DNA from: Actinopolymorpha pittospori
GTDB taxonomy: Bacteria > Actinomycetota > Actinomycetes > Propionibacteriales > Actinopolymorphaceae
DNA: 64,000 nucleotides
Assembly (NCBI RefSeq): GCF_014873875.1
Contig: NZ_JADBEM010000001.1
Location: forward strand, 2,914,001 to 2,978,000
Direction of reading: 5' to 3'
The notes below the pieces were generated by a model. It saw only the letters and a program-made list of their open reading frames with translations, had not been told where the DNA came from and ran no database searches. Every line of letters begins with the position of its first letter. The stretch's first letter is position 1. Below, piece after piece: positions 34,017-44,582 of this stretch. Position numbers and translations under genes: made by a program.

Positions 34017-35315
34017 ATGAAGCGACACGACACGGCGACACCGGCGCTGCTGCGCCGCATCAACGCGGGTGCGGTCCTCGACAGCCTCCGGTCGGTCGGG
34101 GAGCTCAGCGTCAGCGAGCTCGTGGCGCGCACCGACCTGTCCCGGCCGACCGTGGACGCGGCGGTGGCCGACCTGGTGCGGCTGGGCGTGGCGGCGGAGG
34201 CGAACAGCGTCGCCGAGGCGACGTCGCGGCCCCGGCGCGGTCGCCCAGCACGCCGCTACCGTTTCCGCGCCGACGCGGGACACCTGCTCGGCATCGACAT
34301 CGCGGAGGAGACGGTCCAGGTCGTCGTCGCGAACCTGAGCGGGGCGCTCGTCGCCGAACGCAGCCGGCCGGTGGGCCTGGACGTCTCCCGGCGGCGTCGG
34401 CTCCAGGTGGTCCGGGCGGCGGCGCGGGCGGCACTGGCCCAGGCCGAGGTCCGGCCGGCGGAGCTGGCGGCGGTCGTCGCGGGCTCACCGGGAACGGTGG
34501 ACGCCACCACGGGCCGGATCAGCTTCTGCACGGCGATCCCGGAGTGGTCCGGCCTGGACCTGGCTGCCGTCCTTCGAGCGGCGTTCGACTGCCCCGTGTT
34601 GGTCGAGAACGACGCCAACCTCGCGGCGATCGGGGAGTCGTGGCGGGGCATCGCCCGCGGCTGCCGGGACGTGGTCTTCTTCCTCCTCGGCACCCGTACC
34701 GGCGCCGGTCTCCTCGCCGACGGCCGGCTCCTGCGTGGGCACGACGGGGGCGCGGGCGAGCTCGGGTTCCTCGACCTGTGGGAGGAGTCGCGGACCACCC
34801 GCGGCGACCTCGCCCGCACCAGCGCCGACGTCGTGGCCGAACTCCTCGGCACGGGCGGCCGCCGACCAAGCCTCGCGAGTCTGCGCCGCCCGGAGGACCG
34901 GGAGAGCCTGTCCTGGGGCGTCGAGACGCGGCCGTTGATCGACGGTGCGCTCGCCGGAGACGAGAACGCCCGCGCCGGCCTGGAACGCTTCGTGGCCAGC
35001 GCGGGCTACGCCCTCGTGTCGATGTCCTTGCTGCTCAGCCCGGAGTTGTTCGTCATCGGCGGTGGGACGGCCGCCGACGAGGTCCTGGTCGACCCGTTGC
35101 GGCGGATCGTGTCCCGCCTGCTGGAAGGGAAGGCGGCGACACCGCCCCGGGTGGAGGCGTCGACGCTCGGCACCCGCGCGGTCGTGCTGGGCGCCGTACG
35201 CCATGGCCTCGACTACGTGGAGCCGCGGCTGTTGGACCGTTTCGACGGCACCCGTGCCTACGACGAGGTCAGGGCCGGGGGAGCGAAGGGAGGTGACGCT
35301 CCACCGCCTCGGTGA
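34017..35315 (+). CDS. ROK-family transcriptional regulator
   Basis: The 432-residue protein has an N-terminal winged helix (about 10-75, with SVSELVARTDLSRPTVDAAV) and a ROK fold (about 90-400). The sugar-kinase zinc motif is missing: where relatives have GEIGH and CxCGxxGC, this protein reads GELGFLDLWEES and has no cysteines there. It should therefore act only as a sensor-regulator. The ATG follows GGGGAGGGACGG. Divergence from the transport operon suggests it controls that operon. Its 3' end overlaps the convergent dehydrogenase by 47 bp. Confidence 0.9.
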   Translation: MKRHDTATPALLRRINAGAVLDSLRSVGELSVSELVARTDLSRPTVDAAVADLVRLGVAAEANSVAEATSRPRRGRPARRYRFRADAGHLLGIDIAEETVQVVVANLSGALVAERSRPVGLDVSRRRRLQVVRAAARAALAQAEVRPAELAAVVAGSPGTVDATTGRISFCTAIPEWSGLDLAAVLRAAFDCPVLVENDANLAAIGESWRGIARGCRDVVFFLLGTRTGAGLLADGRLLRGHDGGAGELGFLDLWEESRTTRGDLARTSADVVAELLGTGGRRPSLASLRRPEDRESLSWGVETRPLIDGALAGDENARAGLERFVASAGYALVSMSLLLSPELFVIGGGTAADEVLVDPLRRIVSRLLEGKAATPPRVEASTLGTRAVVLGAVRHGLDYVEPRLLDRFDGTRAYDEVRAGGAKGGDAPPPR

Positions 35316-36336
35316 AGTCCGACGTGCCCGCCGTTCCGCCGAGGTCGCGGGTGCGGACGCCGTAGTCGAGCACCGTCTCGAAGGCGGTGACGAGCTCGGC
35401 CGCGGCGGCGGTCTCACCGAGGTGCTCGAGCATCATCGCGCCGGCCCACATCTGGCCGACCGGGTTGGCGATCCCCTGCCCGGCGATGTCGGGCGCGGAC
35501 CCGTGCACCGGTTCGAACATCGACGGGTGCGTGCGCTCCGGGTTGAGGTTCGCGCTCGGTGCCACACCGATCGACCCGGCGATCGCGCCGGCGAGGTCGG
35601 AGAGGATGTCGCCGAACAGGTTCGACGCCACGATGACGTCGAACGCGGTCGGCGCGAGCACCAGCTTGGCCGCCATCGCGTCGACGAGGATCTTCTCCAG
35701 CCGAACGCCGTCGTGTCCGGCGAGGGTCTCGGCCACCACCTCGTCCCAGAACGGCATGGTGTGTACGATGCCGTTGGACTTCGTGACCGAGGTGACCAGG
35801 CCACGCCGCCCGCTCGCGAGCCGGGCCGCGAACTCCGCCGCCCGGGTGATGCCGGCCCGGGTGAAGATCGCCTCCTGGATAGCCGCTTCGGCCGGCTGGC
35901 CGCGGTACATCCGGCCGCCGACCTCGGAGTACTCACCTTCGACGTTCTCCCGGACGATCACGAGGTCCATCTCGCCGCCGCCACGGACCGGGCTGCTCAC
36001 ACCGGGCAGGGCCCGGACCGGGCGCAGGTTGATGTACTGGTGGAAGCGCCGCCGGATCGGGATCAGCAGCCCCCACAGCGTTTCGGTGTCGGGGATCTCG
36101 GGGTCGCCGACCGCGCCGAGGAAGATCGCGGCGTTGCGGCCGAGCTGGTCGAGCGCGTCCGCCGGCATCATCGCACCGTGCTGGCGGAAGTAGCTGGATC
36201 CCCACGGGTACTCGCGCCAGGCGAGGTCGAAACCGTGACGGTCGGCTACCACGTCCAGGCAGCGGATCGCGGCGGGCACAACCTCCAGGCCGATGCCGTC
36301 GCCGGCGATGACGGCGATGTCGTGTTGGCGGGTCAT
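35269..36336 (-). CDS. Isocitrate/isopropylmalate dehydrogenase family; tartrate/D-malate dehydrogenase-like
   Basis: The 355-residue protein has the beta-decarboxylating dehydrogenase fold. IAGDGIGLEVVP opens the protein, VGDPEIPDTETLWGLLIPIR matches tartrate dehydrogenase/decarboxylase and D-malate dehydrogenase, ENVEGEYSEVGG lies in the substrate loop, and DAMAAKLVLAP with NLFGDILSDLA supplies the metal-binding Asp residues. It oxidises a 2-hydroxyacid with NAD and Mg or Mn. ATG 36336 follows AAGGACATTC; the longer upstream extension is rejected. Position beside the ROK and transport genes suggests use of an imported acid, but this is inferred. Confidence 0.9.
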   Translation of the reverse strand: MTRQHDIAVIAGDGIGLEVVPAAIRCLDVVADRHGFDLAWREYPWGSSYFRQHGAMMPADALDQLGRNAAIFLGAVGDPEIPDTETLWGLLIPIRRRFHQYINLRPVRALPGVSSPVRGGGEMDLVIVRENVEGEYSEVGGRMYRGQPAEAAIQEAIFTRAGITRAAEFAARLASGRRGLVTSVTKSNGIVHTMPFWDEVVAETLAGHDGVRLEKILVDAMAAKLVLAPTAFDVIVASNLFGDILSDLAGAIAGSIGVAPSANLNPERTHPSMFEPVHGSAPDIAGQGIANPVGQMWAGAMMLEHLGETAAAAELVTAFETVLDYGVRTRDLGGTAGTSDFTEAVERHLPSLPRP

Positions 36337-36456
36337 GAATGTCCTTGCTGGGTCGAGGCGGACGGACAGTGGGCGGGAGAACCGAACAGCGCTCCTGCCC
36401 TCCGCGAACCTATCGGTGCCACCTGTAATCCCGTTGTGCCTGTCGGTGGTCGCGGT

Positions 36457-36462
36457 TACGGT
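36457..36462 (+). promoter_or_regulatory. Leaderless -10 element of second ABC exporter operon
   Basis: TACGGT is followed by eight bases and the GTG at 36471. There is no SD. Confidence 0.5.
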
Positions 36463-36470
36463 CGTCGACT

Positions 36471-38471
36471 GTGTTCGCGCTAGTGCGGTACGCCTATCAG
36501 GTCGCGCGCCCTGGCACGGTGCTGACGTTCGGCCTCGCAATCCTTTCCTCCGCTATCGGTGTCCTCCTCACCTACCTCGTCGGACAGGTCGTCGGCGCGG
36601 TTCCTGGTGTGGTCGCCGGTGACGCGGAGGCCATGTCGCTGGCCGCCTTCGGCTGGCTTCTCGCGGCGCTCCTCACGCTGTTCGTGTTGGAGAGCACGCT
36701 GCCCGCGATCTCCCAGGTGGTGCAGTGGAACATGGCCAACCGGGTCGCTCGCGACATCGGCGTGCGGCTCATCGACCCGCTGCTCTCGCCACGCCGGATC
36801 ACCCACCTCGAGGACCCGGCCATCCAGGATCAGCAGGAACGCGCCAAGGGCAAGGAGGGCTACCAGGTCGGGATCGGCCTGCGTACCCTGCCGAGTCTCG
36901 TCACCAGCCGGCTCACCCTCCTCGGCGCGGCGATCCTGGTCGGCCAGACGTTCTCCTGGCCGGTCGCGGTCGTCCTCGCCGCCGCGACCCTCTTCATGGA
37001 GTGGCACCGCAAACGCGTCGTCGAAGGCGAGATCGACTCCTGGTGGGGACTGACCGAGGGGCAGCGCAAGGCGGGGTACCTCTTCGACCTCGGCATGAAG
37101 GACGCCCCGAAGGAGCTGCGCGTCTTCGGCCTCGGACCCTGGCTGCTGGAGCGCTACACCGGGGAGTGGCTCAGCGCGATGCGCCCGGTCTGGCGTGCGC
37201 GCAAGCGCGGCACCTGGACCGCGGCCGCCGTCAGCGTCGTTCACCTCGGGAGCAACGCGGTGGCGATCCTCCTGGTCGCCCGGGCCGCCCTCGCCGGTGA
37301 CCTTCCACTCACCCATGTCGCCACCGCGGTGCCCGCGATCATGTCCGTCGGAATGTCGTTCAACGGCTACGCCGCCGTCCAGGTCAAGCGGGCCCAGACG
37401 GCCTACGAGTCCCTGCGCGACCTGCCCCGACTCATTCAGGAGCGGCACCCTGATCTCGGCACCGAGCCGGTCGCCGAGCTCACCACGGAGCCGGTTACCA
37501 CGGAGCCGGTCGCCACGGAGCCGGTCGCCACGGAGCCGGTCACAGTGAACGCGGCTCGCGGCACGCGTCCGGTCGAGCGGATGCCCCGCGAGGCGATCCG
37601 GTTCGAGAACGTCAGCTTCAGCTATCCCGCGACGACCGGGCCCGTCGGCAACTCTTCGGGTCCCGGCGGCCCGCTCACCGCGGAGAGTGTGCGGGCCGAG
37701 GCGCCGCCGATCGAGGTGCTGTCCGGGCTCGACCTGGAGATCCGGGCGGGTGAGGCGCTCGCCCTCGTCGGCGTCAACGGCGCCGGCAAGTCGACCCTGG
37801 TCAAGCTGCTCGCCGGGGTCTACCAGCCCACCAGCGGCCGGATCACCGTCGACGGCGTCGATCTGCGCGACCTCGACCTGGCCGCCTGGCAGCGGCGCGT
37901 CGCCGCCATCGTGCAGGACTTCCTGCGATTCCCGTTGTGCGCGACGGACAACGTGGTCCTCGGTGCCGTCGAACACGCCGGTCAGGACGGAACGTCGGAG
38001 GGCGCGGTGGCGAAGGTCGCCGCGCAGGCGGGCATCGCCGACGTCATCGAGGCACTTCCCCGGGGGTGGAAGACCGTGCTCGACAAGACCTACGACCGCG
38101 GTGTCGACCTGTCCGGCGGCGAATGGCAGCGGGTCGCCCTCGCGCGGGCGCTGTTCGCCGTGGACGCGGGCGCGGGAGTTCTGGTGCTCGACGAACCCGC
38201 CGCCGCGCTCGACGTCCGCGCGGAGTCCGAGCTCGTCGAGCGCTACCTCGACCTGACCGCCGGCCTCACCTCACTGATCATCTCCCACCGGTTCTCCGTC
38301 GTCCGCGACGCGCACCGGATCTGCGTCCTCGACGGCGGGCGGATCGTGGAGTCCGGCACGCACCAGGAACTCCTCACGCTGGACGGCCGCTACGCCGCGA
38401 TGTTCGCCCTGCAGGCCGAGCGCTACCTCGTCAGCGAAGGTGCTCTCGGAAGCGGGTCCGTCGATGCCTGA
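36471..38471 (+). CDS. ABC exporter subunit (membrane domain fused to ATPase)
   Basis: The 666-residue protein has six membrane helices (about 10-310), a linker and an ATPase domain (365-650). Walker A GVNGAGKST is near 434, the signature reads LSGGEWQR near 548, and Walker B LVLDEP keeps the Glu. The linker holds four tandem TEPV(T/A) pentapeptides (about 338-357), and a second Gly/Ser/Pro-rich insert lies between the first ATPase strand and Walker A. GTG 36471 has a leaderless -10. It overlaps the next exporter gene by 8 bp. Export substrate unknown. Confidence 0.91.
   Translation: MFALVRYAYQVARPGTVLTFGLAILSSAIGVLLTYLVGQVVGAVPGVVAGDAEAMSLAAFGWLLAALLTLFVLESTLPAISQVVQWNMANRVARDIGVRLIDPLLSPRRITHLEDPAIQDQQERAKGKEGYQVGIGLRTLPSLVTSRLTLLGAAILVGQTFSWPVAVVLAAATLFMEWHRKRVVEGEIDSWWGLTEGQRKAGYLFDLGMKDAPKELRVFGLGPWLLERYTGEWLSAMRPVWRARKRGTWTAAAVSVVHLGSNAVAILLVARAALAGDLPLTHVATAVPAIMSVGMSFNGYAAVQVKRAQTAYESLRDLPRLIQERHPDLGTEPVAELTTEPVTTEPVATEPVATEPVTVNAARGTRPVERMPREAIRFENVSFSYPATTGPVGNSSGPGGPLTAESVRAEAPPIEVLSGLDLEIRAGEALALVGVNGAGKSTLVKLLAGVYQPTSGRITVDGVDLRDLDLAAWQRRVAAIVQDFLRFPLCATDNVVLGAVEHAGQDGTSEGAVAKVAAQAGIADVIEALPRGWKTVLDKTYDRGVDLSGGEWQRVALARALFAVDAGAGVLVLDEPAAALDVRAESELVERYLDLTAGLTSLIISHRFSVVRDAHRICVLDGGRIVESGTHQELLTLDGRYAAMFALQAERYLVSEGALGSGSVDA
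37482..37541 (+). repeat. Four 15-bp tandem repeats in ABC exporter linker
   Basis: Four copies of a unit close to GCCACGGAGCCGGTC run without gaps at 37482, 37497, 37512 and 37527. The last two are identical. They encode TEPV repeats between the membrane and ATPase domains. Confidence 0.9.
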
Positions 38472-40248
38472 GTCCGTCCGCGCACTGCGGCTGTGGATCA
38501 CGACGGCCTTCCGGGCCGCGCCCGCCCTCGTCGTCGCCCAGTGCCTGCTCGCCGTCCTCCAGGCGGTGACCGCGCCGGCGCAGACCCTCGGCGTGAAGCT
38601 CCTCGTCGACGGCATCACCGGCGACGACAGCTCGGCCATCGGCTGGGGGACGGCCGTGATCATCCTCGGGTTCACCGTGATGTTCGTCGGCATGGTGATC
38701 AGCGGCCCGATCCAGGACACCACCGCCGAACGCGTGGCCGGCCAGGTCTACCGCGACCTGCTCGACGTGACGGTCTCGGTGCCGAGCATCATCCACCACG
38801 AACACCCCGAGGTCGCCGACAAGCTGGAGCTGATCCGGGAGCACGCGTGGCGGCTCGGGATGAGCTTCGAGATGCTCCTCTTCATCATCGGAACGGCGGC
38901 CAACACCGTCGCCGTCCTCGGCCTGCTCGGCTCGGTACACCCGGTGCTGTTGCTGCTGCCCGTCCTCGGGCTCGGCCGGGTCTGGTCGTCCTACCTCAGC
39001 ATCCGTCGACTGCAGGACGCCTTCGAGGAGACCGCGCCGCAGGGCCGGGTGATCGACCGGCTCATCGAGATCTCCAAGGACGCCCGCAACGGCCTGGAGG
39101 TGCGGGTCTTCGGTCTGCGTTCGGTGCTCGTCGACCGGCTCAGCCGCTTGCACGACGAGCTGTACGACGTCCAGGGCACGGCGATGCGCAAGGGCGCCCT
39201 GCTCGACGGCTCGGTCCGGCTGCTGTTCGGCCTCGTCTACGCCGCCGCGATCGTGTGGGCCATCGCACGGGCACGAGCGGGCGGGATCAGCGCCGGTGAC
39301 GTCGTACTCCTCATCCTCGTCGCGCCCCAGGTCGACCAGATGGCGGGTGGTCTCGCCGGCAACGTCTACTGGCTGGGTGAGGTGCTGCGCAGCTTCGGAC
39401 GCTACGAATGGCTGCGTACCTATGCGGAGAAGAACTCCTGGGCGCAGAGCCGGGAGCCCGCACCGACCCGACTCAGCGCGGGCATCCGGCTGGAGAACGT
39501 CGAGTTCAGCTACCCAGGCTCCGAACGCCCCGTCCTCAAGAACGTCAACCTCACCTTGCCGGCGGGCGCGACCGTCGCCCTGGTGGGGGAGAACGGCGCC
39601 GGCAAGACCACCCTGGTGAAGGTGCTCGCCAGGCTCTACGACCCCAGCGCGGGCACGGTGTGGATCGATGACACCGACCTGCGCACCATCGACCCCGCGG
39701 CGTGGCGGAAACGGATGTCGGCCGGCTTCCAGGACTTCGTCAAGTTTCAGTTGACGGCGCGGGAGGTCGTCGGCATCGGCGACACCGAGCGGCAGGACGA
39801 CGAGCAGGCGATCCAGGCCGCGCTGGTGCGGGGAGACGCCGAGGCCGTGGTGGCCCGGCTCCCCAAGGGTCTCGACACCCAGCTGGGCAAGAAGTTCACC
39901 GGTGGGATGGAGCTGTCCGGAGGGCAGTGGCAGCGACTGGCGTTGGCGCGGGCGTTCATGCGCGAACGCACTCTGCTGCTGTTGCTCGACGAACCCACCG
40001 CCGCCCTCGACCCCGAAGCCGAGCACGTGCTGTTCGAGCGGTTCGCCGAGGCGTCCCGGGTCGCCGCGCGGGAGACCGGCGGCGTGACGATCCTGGTGTC
40101 CCACCGTTTCTCCACGGTGCGGATGGCCGACCTGATCGTGGTGATGGTCGACGGCCAGGTGACCGAGGTCGGTTCACACGAGGAGCTGCTCGACCTGGAC
40201 GGGCGTTACGCCGAACTCTTCGAGATGCAGGCCCGCGCCTACCGCTGA
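38464..40248 (+). CDS. ABC exporter subunit (membrane domain fused to ATPase)
   Basis: The 594-residue partner has six membrane helices (about 15-310) and an ATPase domain (345-590) with Walker A GENGAGKTT near 378, signature LSGGQWQR near 488 and Walker B LLLDEPTAALD. Both sites of this pair look canonical, unlike the 9943-13703 exporter. ATG 38464 is chosen; an in-frame GTG 24 bases upstream would overlap the first gene further. The two genes are translationally coupled and probably form a heterodimer. Confidence 0.91.
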   Translation: MPESVRALRLWITTAFRAAPALVVAQCLLAVLQAVTAPAQTLGVKLLVDGITGDDSSAIGWGTAVIILGFTVMFVGMVISGPIQDTTAERVAGQVYRDLLDVTVSVPSIIHHEHPEVADKLELIREHAWRLGMSFEMLLFIIGTAANTVAVLGLLGSVHPVLLLLPVLGLGRVWSSYLSIRRLQDAFEETAPQGRVIDRLIEISKDARNGLEVRVFGLRSVLVDRLSRLHDELYDVQGTAMRKGALLDGSVRLLFGLVYAAAIVWAIARARAGGISAGDVVLLILVAPQVDQMAGGLAGNVYWLGEVLRSFGRYEWLRTYAEKNSWAQSREPAPTRLSAGIRLENVEFSYPGSERPVLKNVNLTLPAGATVALVGENGAGKTTLVKVLARLYDPSAGTVWIDDTDLRTIDPAAWRKRMSAGFQDFVKFQLTAREVVGIGDTERQDDEQAIQAALVRGDAEAVVARLPKGLDTQLGKKFTGGMELSGGQWQRLALARAFMRERTLLLLLDEPTAALDPEAEHVLFERFAEASRVAARETGGVTILVSHRFSTVRMADLIVVMVDGQVTEVGSHEELLDLDGRYAELFEMQARAYR

Positions 40249-40602
40249 CTCCCGACCCACCAAGCCCCGCCCCCACCAAGCCCCGCCTCCGGCACGCACC
40301 CCGACCATCCGGCCAGGACCTCGTGATCATGCGCGCGATCACGAGGGCCTGGGTGGATGGAGGCCCGTTCGTCTCCATGATCGTGCTGGGCGCACAGATC
40401 GGGCATCTCGGGTCAAGCTCGGTACCCGGGGCCACGCACCTACGCCGGGCGCCCGGGCCGCTACCGAGGCCGGCGGCTCGTGATCTCCCCCACACCGGTC
40501 GGTCTGCCCGACTTCGGTCGATCTTCGCCGCCGCTCGCGGTCACCCGTCCGAGGCGGTGGCTGGCTGTCAGGCGTGTCGAGCGGGCGACTACCGTTCATA
40601 GC
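40249..40602. other. Intergenic region with a long palindrome
   Basis: This 354-bp gap has two CCACCAAGCCCCGCC-like repeats near 40258 and 40275. A perfect 10-bp inverted repeat, CCTCGTGATC with its complement and an 8-base loop, occupies 40319-40346. The related words ATGATCGTG and CTCGTGATC recur near 40379 and 40477. The palindrome may terminate the exporter operon, but it has no T-tract and its TGATC core resembles dispersed elements. The last 15 bases hold the -10 of the next gene. Confidence 0.55.
40590..40595 (+). promoter_or_regulatory. Leaderless -10 element of dihydrolipoyl dehydrogenase gene
   Basis: TACCGT, in the context GCGACTACCGT, is followed by seven bases and the ATG at 40603. 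No SD is present. Confidence 0.6.
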
Positions 40603-42000
<1,398 letters not shown>

Positions 42001-42038
42001 CGGAGCTCACCGCGGCGCTGACCCAGTGCCGTGCGGGA

Positions 42039-42075
42039 AACGCCCGGGTACGACGTGTCGCCGTACCCGGGCGTT
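42039..42075 (+). terminator. Strong hairpin after lpdA
   Basis: A perfect 14-bp stem (AACGCCCGGGTACG and its complement) with a 9-base loop starts 39 bp after the lpdA stop. TT ends the stem but no T-tract follows. This is the usual GC-rich actinobacterial terminator form. Confidence 0.75.
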
Positions 42076-42197
42076 CGCGTCTCCGCGGGCGCCGCACCCC
42101 AGCGTGTCGCCGTGCCCGGCTGGGTATGTGCGACGGACGGGTGGCGAGCTACCGGCAGGGTCCGGGCTCGCGCGGCATCGAGCGAGAGGCGCGCGGT

Positions 42198-42770
42198 ATG
42201 GGCGGCGGACGTGGTGGCCTTCCGCGGCCGAGCCAGATTCCGGCGCACGCGACGCTTGCCGGTGACGGCGTCCGGGTCGGGAACGGTCCGGTGTTCGTGG
42301 ACGCCTACATCGACTTCATGTGCCCGTTCTCCAAGCAGTTCCTGCAGACCTGCGGCGTGGCCCTGGAATCGATGCTCAACGACAGCCTGATCTCGCTGGC
42401 CTACCACCCGCTGGACTTCATGGACGGGGCGTCCACCACCCAGTACTCATCCCGGGCCGCGTCGGCGGCCGGTGCGGCGTCTGAGGACGAGCGGTTCCCG
42501 GAGTACGCCATGGCGCTGTTCAAGCATCAGCCCCGCGAGGGTGGCCCGGGGCTGTCCGACGACGAGCTGATCACCCTGGGGGTCAGTATCGGCCTGAGCG
42601 AGCCGGCGTTCGCGCGGCACGTGGTCGCGCGGACCTACGTCGAGTGGGCCCACTACGTCAGCGGCCGCGCCGCGGAGCGAGGCGTGGCCGGTACACCGGC
42701 GATCCTGGTCGAGGGCATGCCGGTGCAGGCGAACGCGGGTTCGATCGCGCGGGCGGTTCTCGCGCGGTGA
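42198..42770 (+). CDS. DsbA-family thioredoxin-fold protein with monothiol CPFS site
   Basis: The roughly 190-residue protein has a thioredoxin fold: VFVDAYIDFMCPFSKQF near residues 31-47, a helical insert, and a cis-Pro segment GVAGTPAILVEG near 163-174. The active site is CPFS, so only one thiol is present, which favours glutathione/mycothiol-S-transferase-like or isomerase-like chemistry over dithiol oxidation. There is no signal peptide. The start is uncertain: ATG 42198 follows a weak GAGAGG, and a frame from 42126 is possible. Confidence 0.78.
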   Translation: MGGGRGGLPRPSQIPAHATLAGDGVRVGNGPVFVDAYIDFMCPFSKQFLQTCGVALESMLNDSLISLAYHPLDFMDGASTTQYSSRAASAAGAASEDERFPEYAMALFKHQPREGGPGLSDDELITLGVSIGLSEPAFARHVVARTYVEWAHYVSGRAAERGVAGTPAILVEGMPVQANAGSIARAVLAR

Positions 42771-42831
42771 CGCGGTCGCCGTCGGCCCGGCGAACGGCGG
42801 TCGCCGGGCCCTCATCCCTCGCCGGTCCCAC

Positions 42832-44043
42832 TCACCCCTCGCTGGAGGTCGACGCCTCGACCGGTGCCTCGGTCGCGGCCGCGGGAGGTCGGGACCGCCG
42901 GAGCCGGCGCGCGATGGGTTCGACGTACCTCGCCGTGAGCGGCCCGACGATCACCAGGATCAGGACGTACGCCGTGGCGAGCGGCCCGAGGTCCGGCTGG
43001 ATCCCCGCGGTCACCGCGATTCCGGCGATGACGATGGAGAACTCGCCGCGCGCGACGAGCGTGCCGCCGGCCCGCCAGCGCCCGCGTTCACCGATCCCGG
43101 CCCGGCGAGCGGCCCAGTACCCGGTCGCGATCTTGGTGATCACCGTGACGACCGCGAGCAGGAGCGCGGGGATCAGAACCGGCGGAATGCTCGCCGGGTC
43201 GGTGCTGAGTCCGAAGAAGACGAAGAAGACGCCGGCGAAGAGGTCGCGCAACGGACTGAGCAGGGTGTGTGCGCCGTCGGCGACCTCACCCGACAACGCG
43301 ATCCCGACCAGGAAGGCGCCGACCGCGGCGGAGACCTGGAGTTGCTGGGCGATCCCGGCGACCAGCAGGGTCAGCCCGAACACCACCAGCAGCAGCTTCT
43401 CCGGGTCGTCGCTGGAGACGAACTGCGAGATTAGCCGACCGTAGCGGAGCGCGAGGACGAGGACGGTCGCGGCGGCGCCGAGCGCGATCACCAAGGTGAT
43501 GCTTCCGGTCAGCAGGCCTGCCCCCGCCAGCAGCGCGGTGAGGATCGGCAGGTAGACCGCCATGGAGAGGTCTTCCAGGACGAGCACGCTCAGGACGACG
43601 GGCGTCTCGCGGTTGCCGACGCGGCCGAGGTCGGAGAGCACCTTCGCGATGACGCCGGAGGAGGAGATCCAGGTCACCCCGGCCAGGACGACCGCCGCGA
43701 CCGGTCCCCAGCCGAGCAGCAGAGCGGCGACCGCGCCGGGCACGGCGTTCAGGACGAAGTCGACCGCACCGGCCGGGAACTGCGTCTTGAGGTTGGTGAC
43801 GAGGTCGGAGGCGGTGTATTCGAGTCCCAGCATCAATAGCAGCAGGATGACGCCGATCTCCGCGCCGATGGAGACGAACTCCTCGCTCGCGTCCAGCGGG
43901 AGCAGGCCACCGTGGCCGAAGGCCAGGCCGGCGAGCAGGTAGAGGGGGATCGGCGAGAACCCGTATCGGCCCGCGATCCGGCCGAGGAGGCCGAGGCCGA
44001 GGATGATGGCGCCGAGCTCGATCAGGAGGACGGCCGGGTGCAC
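42832..44043 (-). CDS. Cation/proton antiporter, CPA2 (KefB/NapA-like) family
   Basis: The 403-residue membrane protein has about 12 spans and no C-terminal TrkA domain. The antiporter core shows FLVGIALSGE near 240-255 and GVTWISSSGVIAKVL near 125. GTG 44043 is chosen because GGGAGTGAGCAG lies in front, inside the end of the upstream gene; a longer frame is possible. The regulatory subunit is encoded 4 bp upstream. Such pairs (KhtU/KhtT-like) move K+ or Na+ against protons under pH or nucleotide control. Confidence 0.9.
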   Translation of the reverse strand: MHPAVLLIELGAIILGLGLLGRIAGRYGFSPIPLYLLAGLAFGHGGLLPLDASEEFVSIGAEIGVILLLLMLGLEYTASDLVTNLKTQFPAGAVDFVLNAVPGAVAALLLGWGPVAAVVLAGVTWISSSGVIAKVLSDLGRVGNRETPVVLSVLVLEDLSMAVYLPILTALLAGAGLLTGSITLVIALGAAATVLVLALRYGRLISQFVSSDDPEKLLLVVFGLTLLVAGIAQQLQVSAAVGAFLVGIALSGEVADGAHTLLSPLRDLFAGVFFVFFGLSTDPASIPPVLIPALLLAVVTVITKIATGYWAARRAGIGERGRWRAGGTLVARGEFSIVIAGIAVTAGIQPDLGPLATAYVLILVIVGPLTARYVEPIARRLRRSRPPAAATEAPVEASTSSEG

Positions 44044-44047
44044 CTGC

Positions 44048-44533
44048 TCACTCCCGCTCGAGGATGGCGACGGCGGCGTCCAGGCCCTCACGGGTGCCGA
44101 TGACGATCAGGGTGTCGCCGCCGGCGAACCGGAAGTCGGGCCGCGGCGAGGGGATCGCGTCGGTACGGCGCAGCACCGCGACGATCGAGGCGCCGGTCTC
44201 CGCGCGCAGCCGCGTCTCGCCGAGCAGCCGGCCGTTCCAGTACGACGTCGCCGACAGCGGGATCCGCTCGGCGACCAGGCCGAGGTCGGTGGTGTGCAGC
44301 AGACTCGGGCTCCGGTGTTCCGGCATGAGTGCCTCGGCCAGCGTGGTCGCCTCGGCCCCGGTCAGGTGCAGCGACAGGGCGCAGGCATCGGGGTCGTCCG
44401 CGCGGTAGGCGTTGACGCTGCGACTACCGTCACGGTGGGCGACCACGGACAGATGCCGGTGCTCGCGGGTCGTGAGGTCGTACTTCACGCCGATACCCGG
44501 CAGGGGAGTGGTGCTCATGTGGGGACTGGGCAC
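44048..44533 (-). CDS. Cation/proton antiporter regulatory subunit, KhtT-like (TrkA_C domain)
   Basis: The protein of about 161 residues has PLPGIGVKYDLTT and HLSVVAHRDGSR near the N terminus, as in KhtT-type regulators. A C-terminal TrkA_C domain (about 95-160, LRAETGASIVAVLRR then GDTLIVIGT) binds nucleotides or small effectors. GTG 44533 has GGAGA in front; ATG 44518 is the alternative. It is co-transcribed with the antiporter membrane subunit and should gate it at the cytosolic face. Confidence 0.85.
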   Translation of the reverse strand: MPSPHMSTTPLPGIGVKYDLTTREHRHLSVVAHRDGSRSVNAYRADDPDACALSLHLTGAEATTLAEALMPEHRSPSLLHTTDLGLVAERIPLSATSYWNGRLLGETRLRAETGASIVAVLRRTDAIPSPRPDFRFAGGDTLIVIGTREGLDAAVAILERE

Positions 44534-44582
44534 GGGGCGTCTCCGTCCGTGTTCCTGGCCGCGGGTCGTTGCTGACCGGCGG

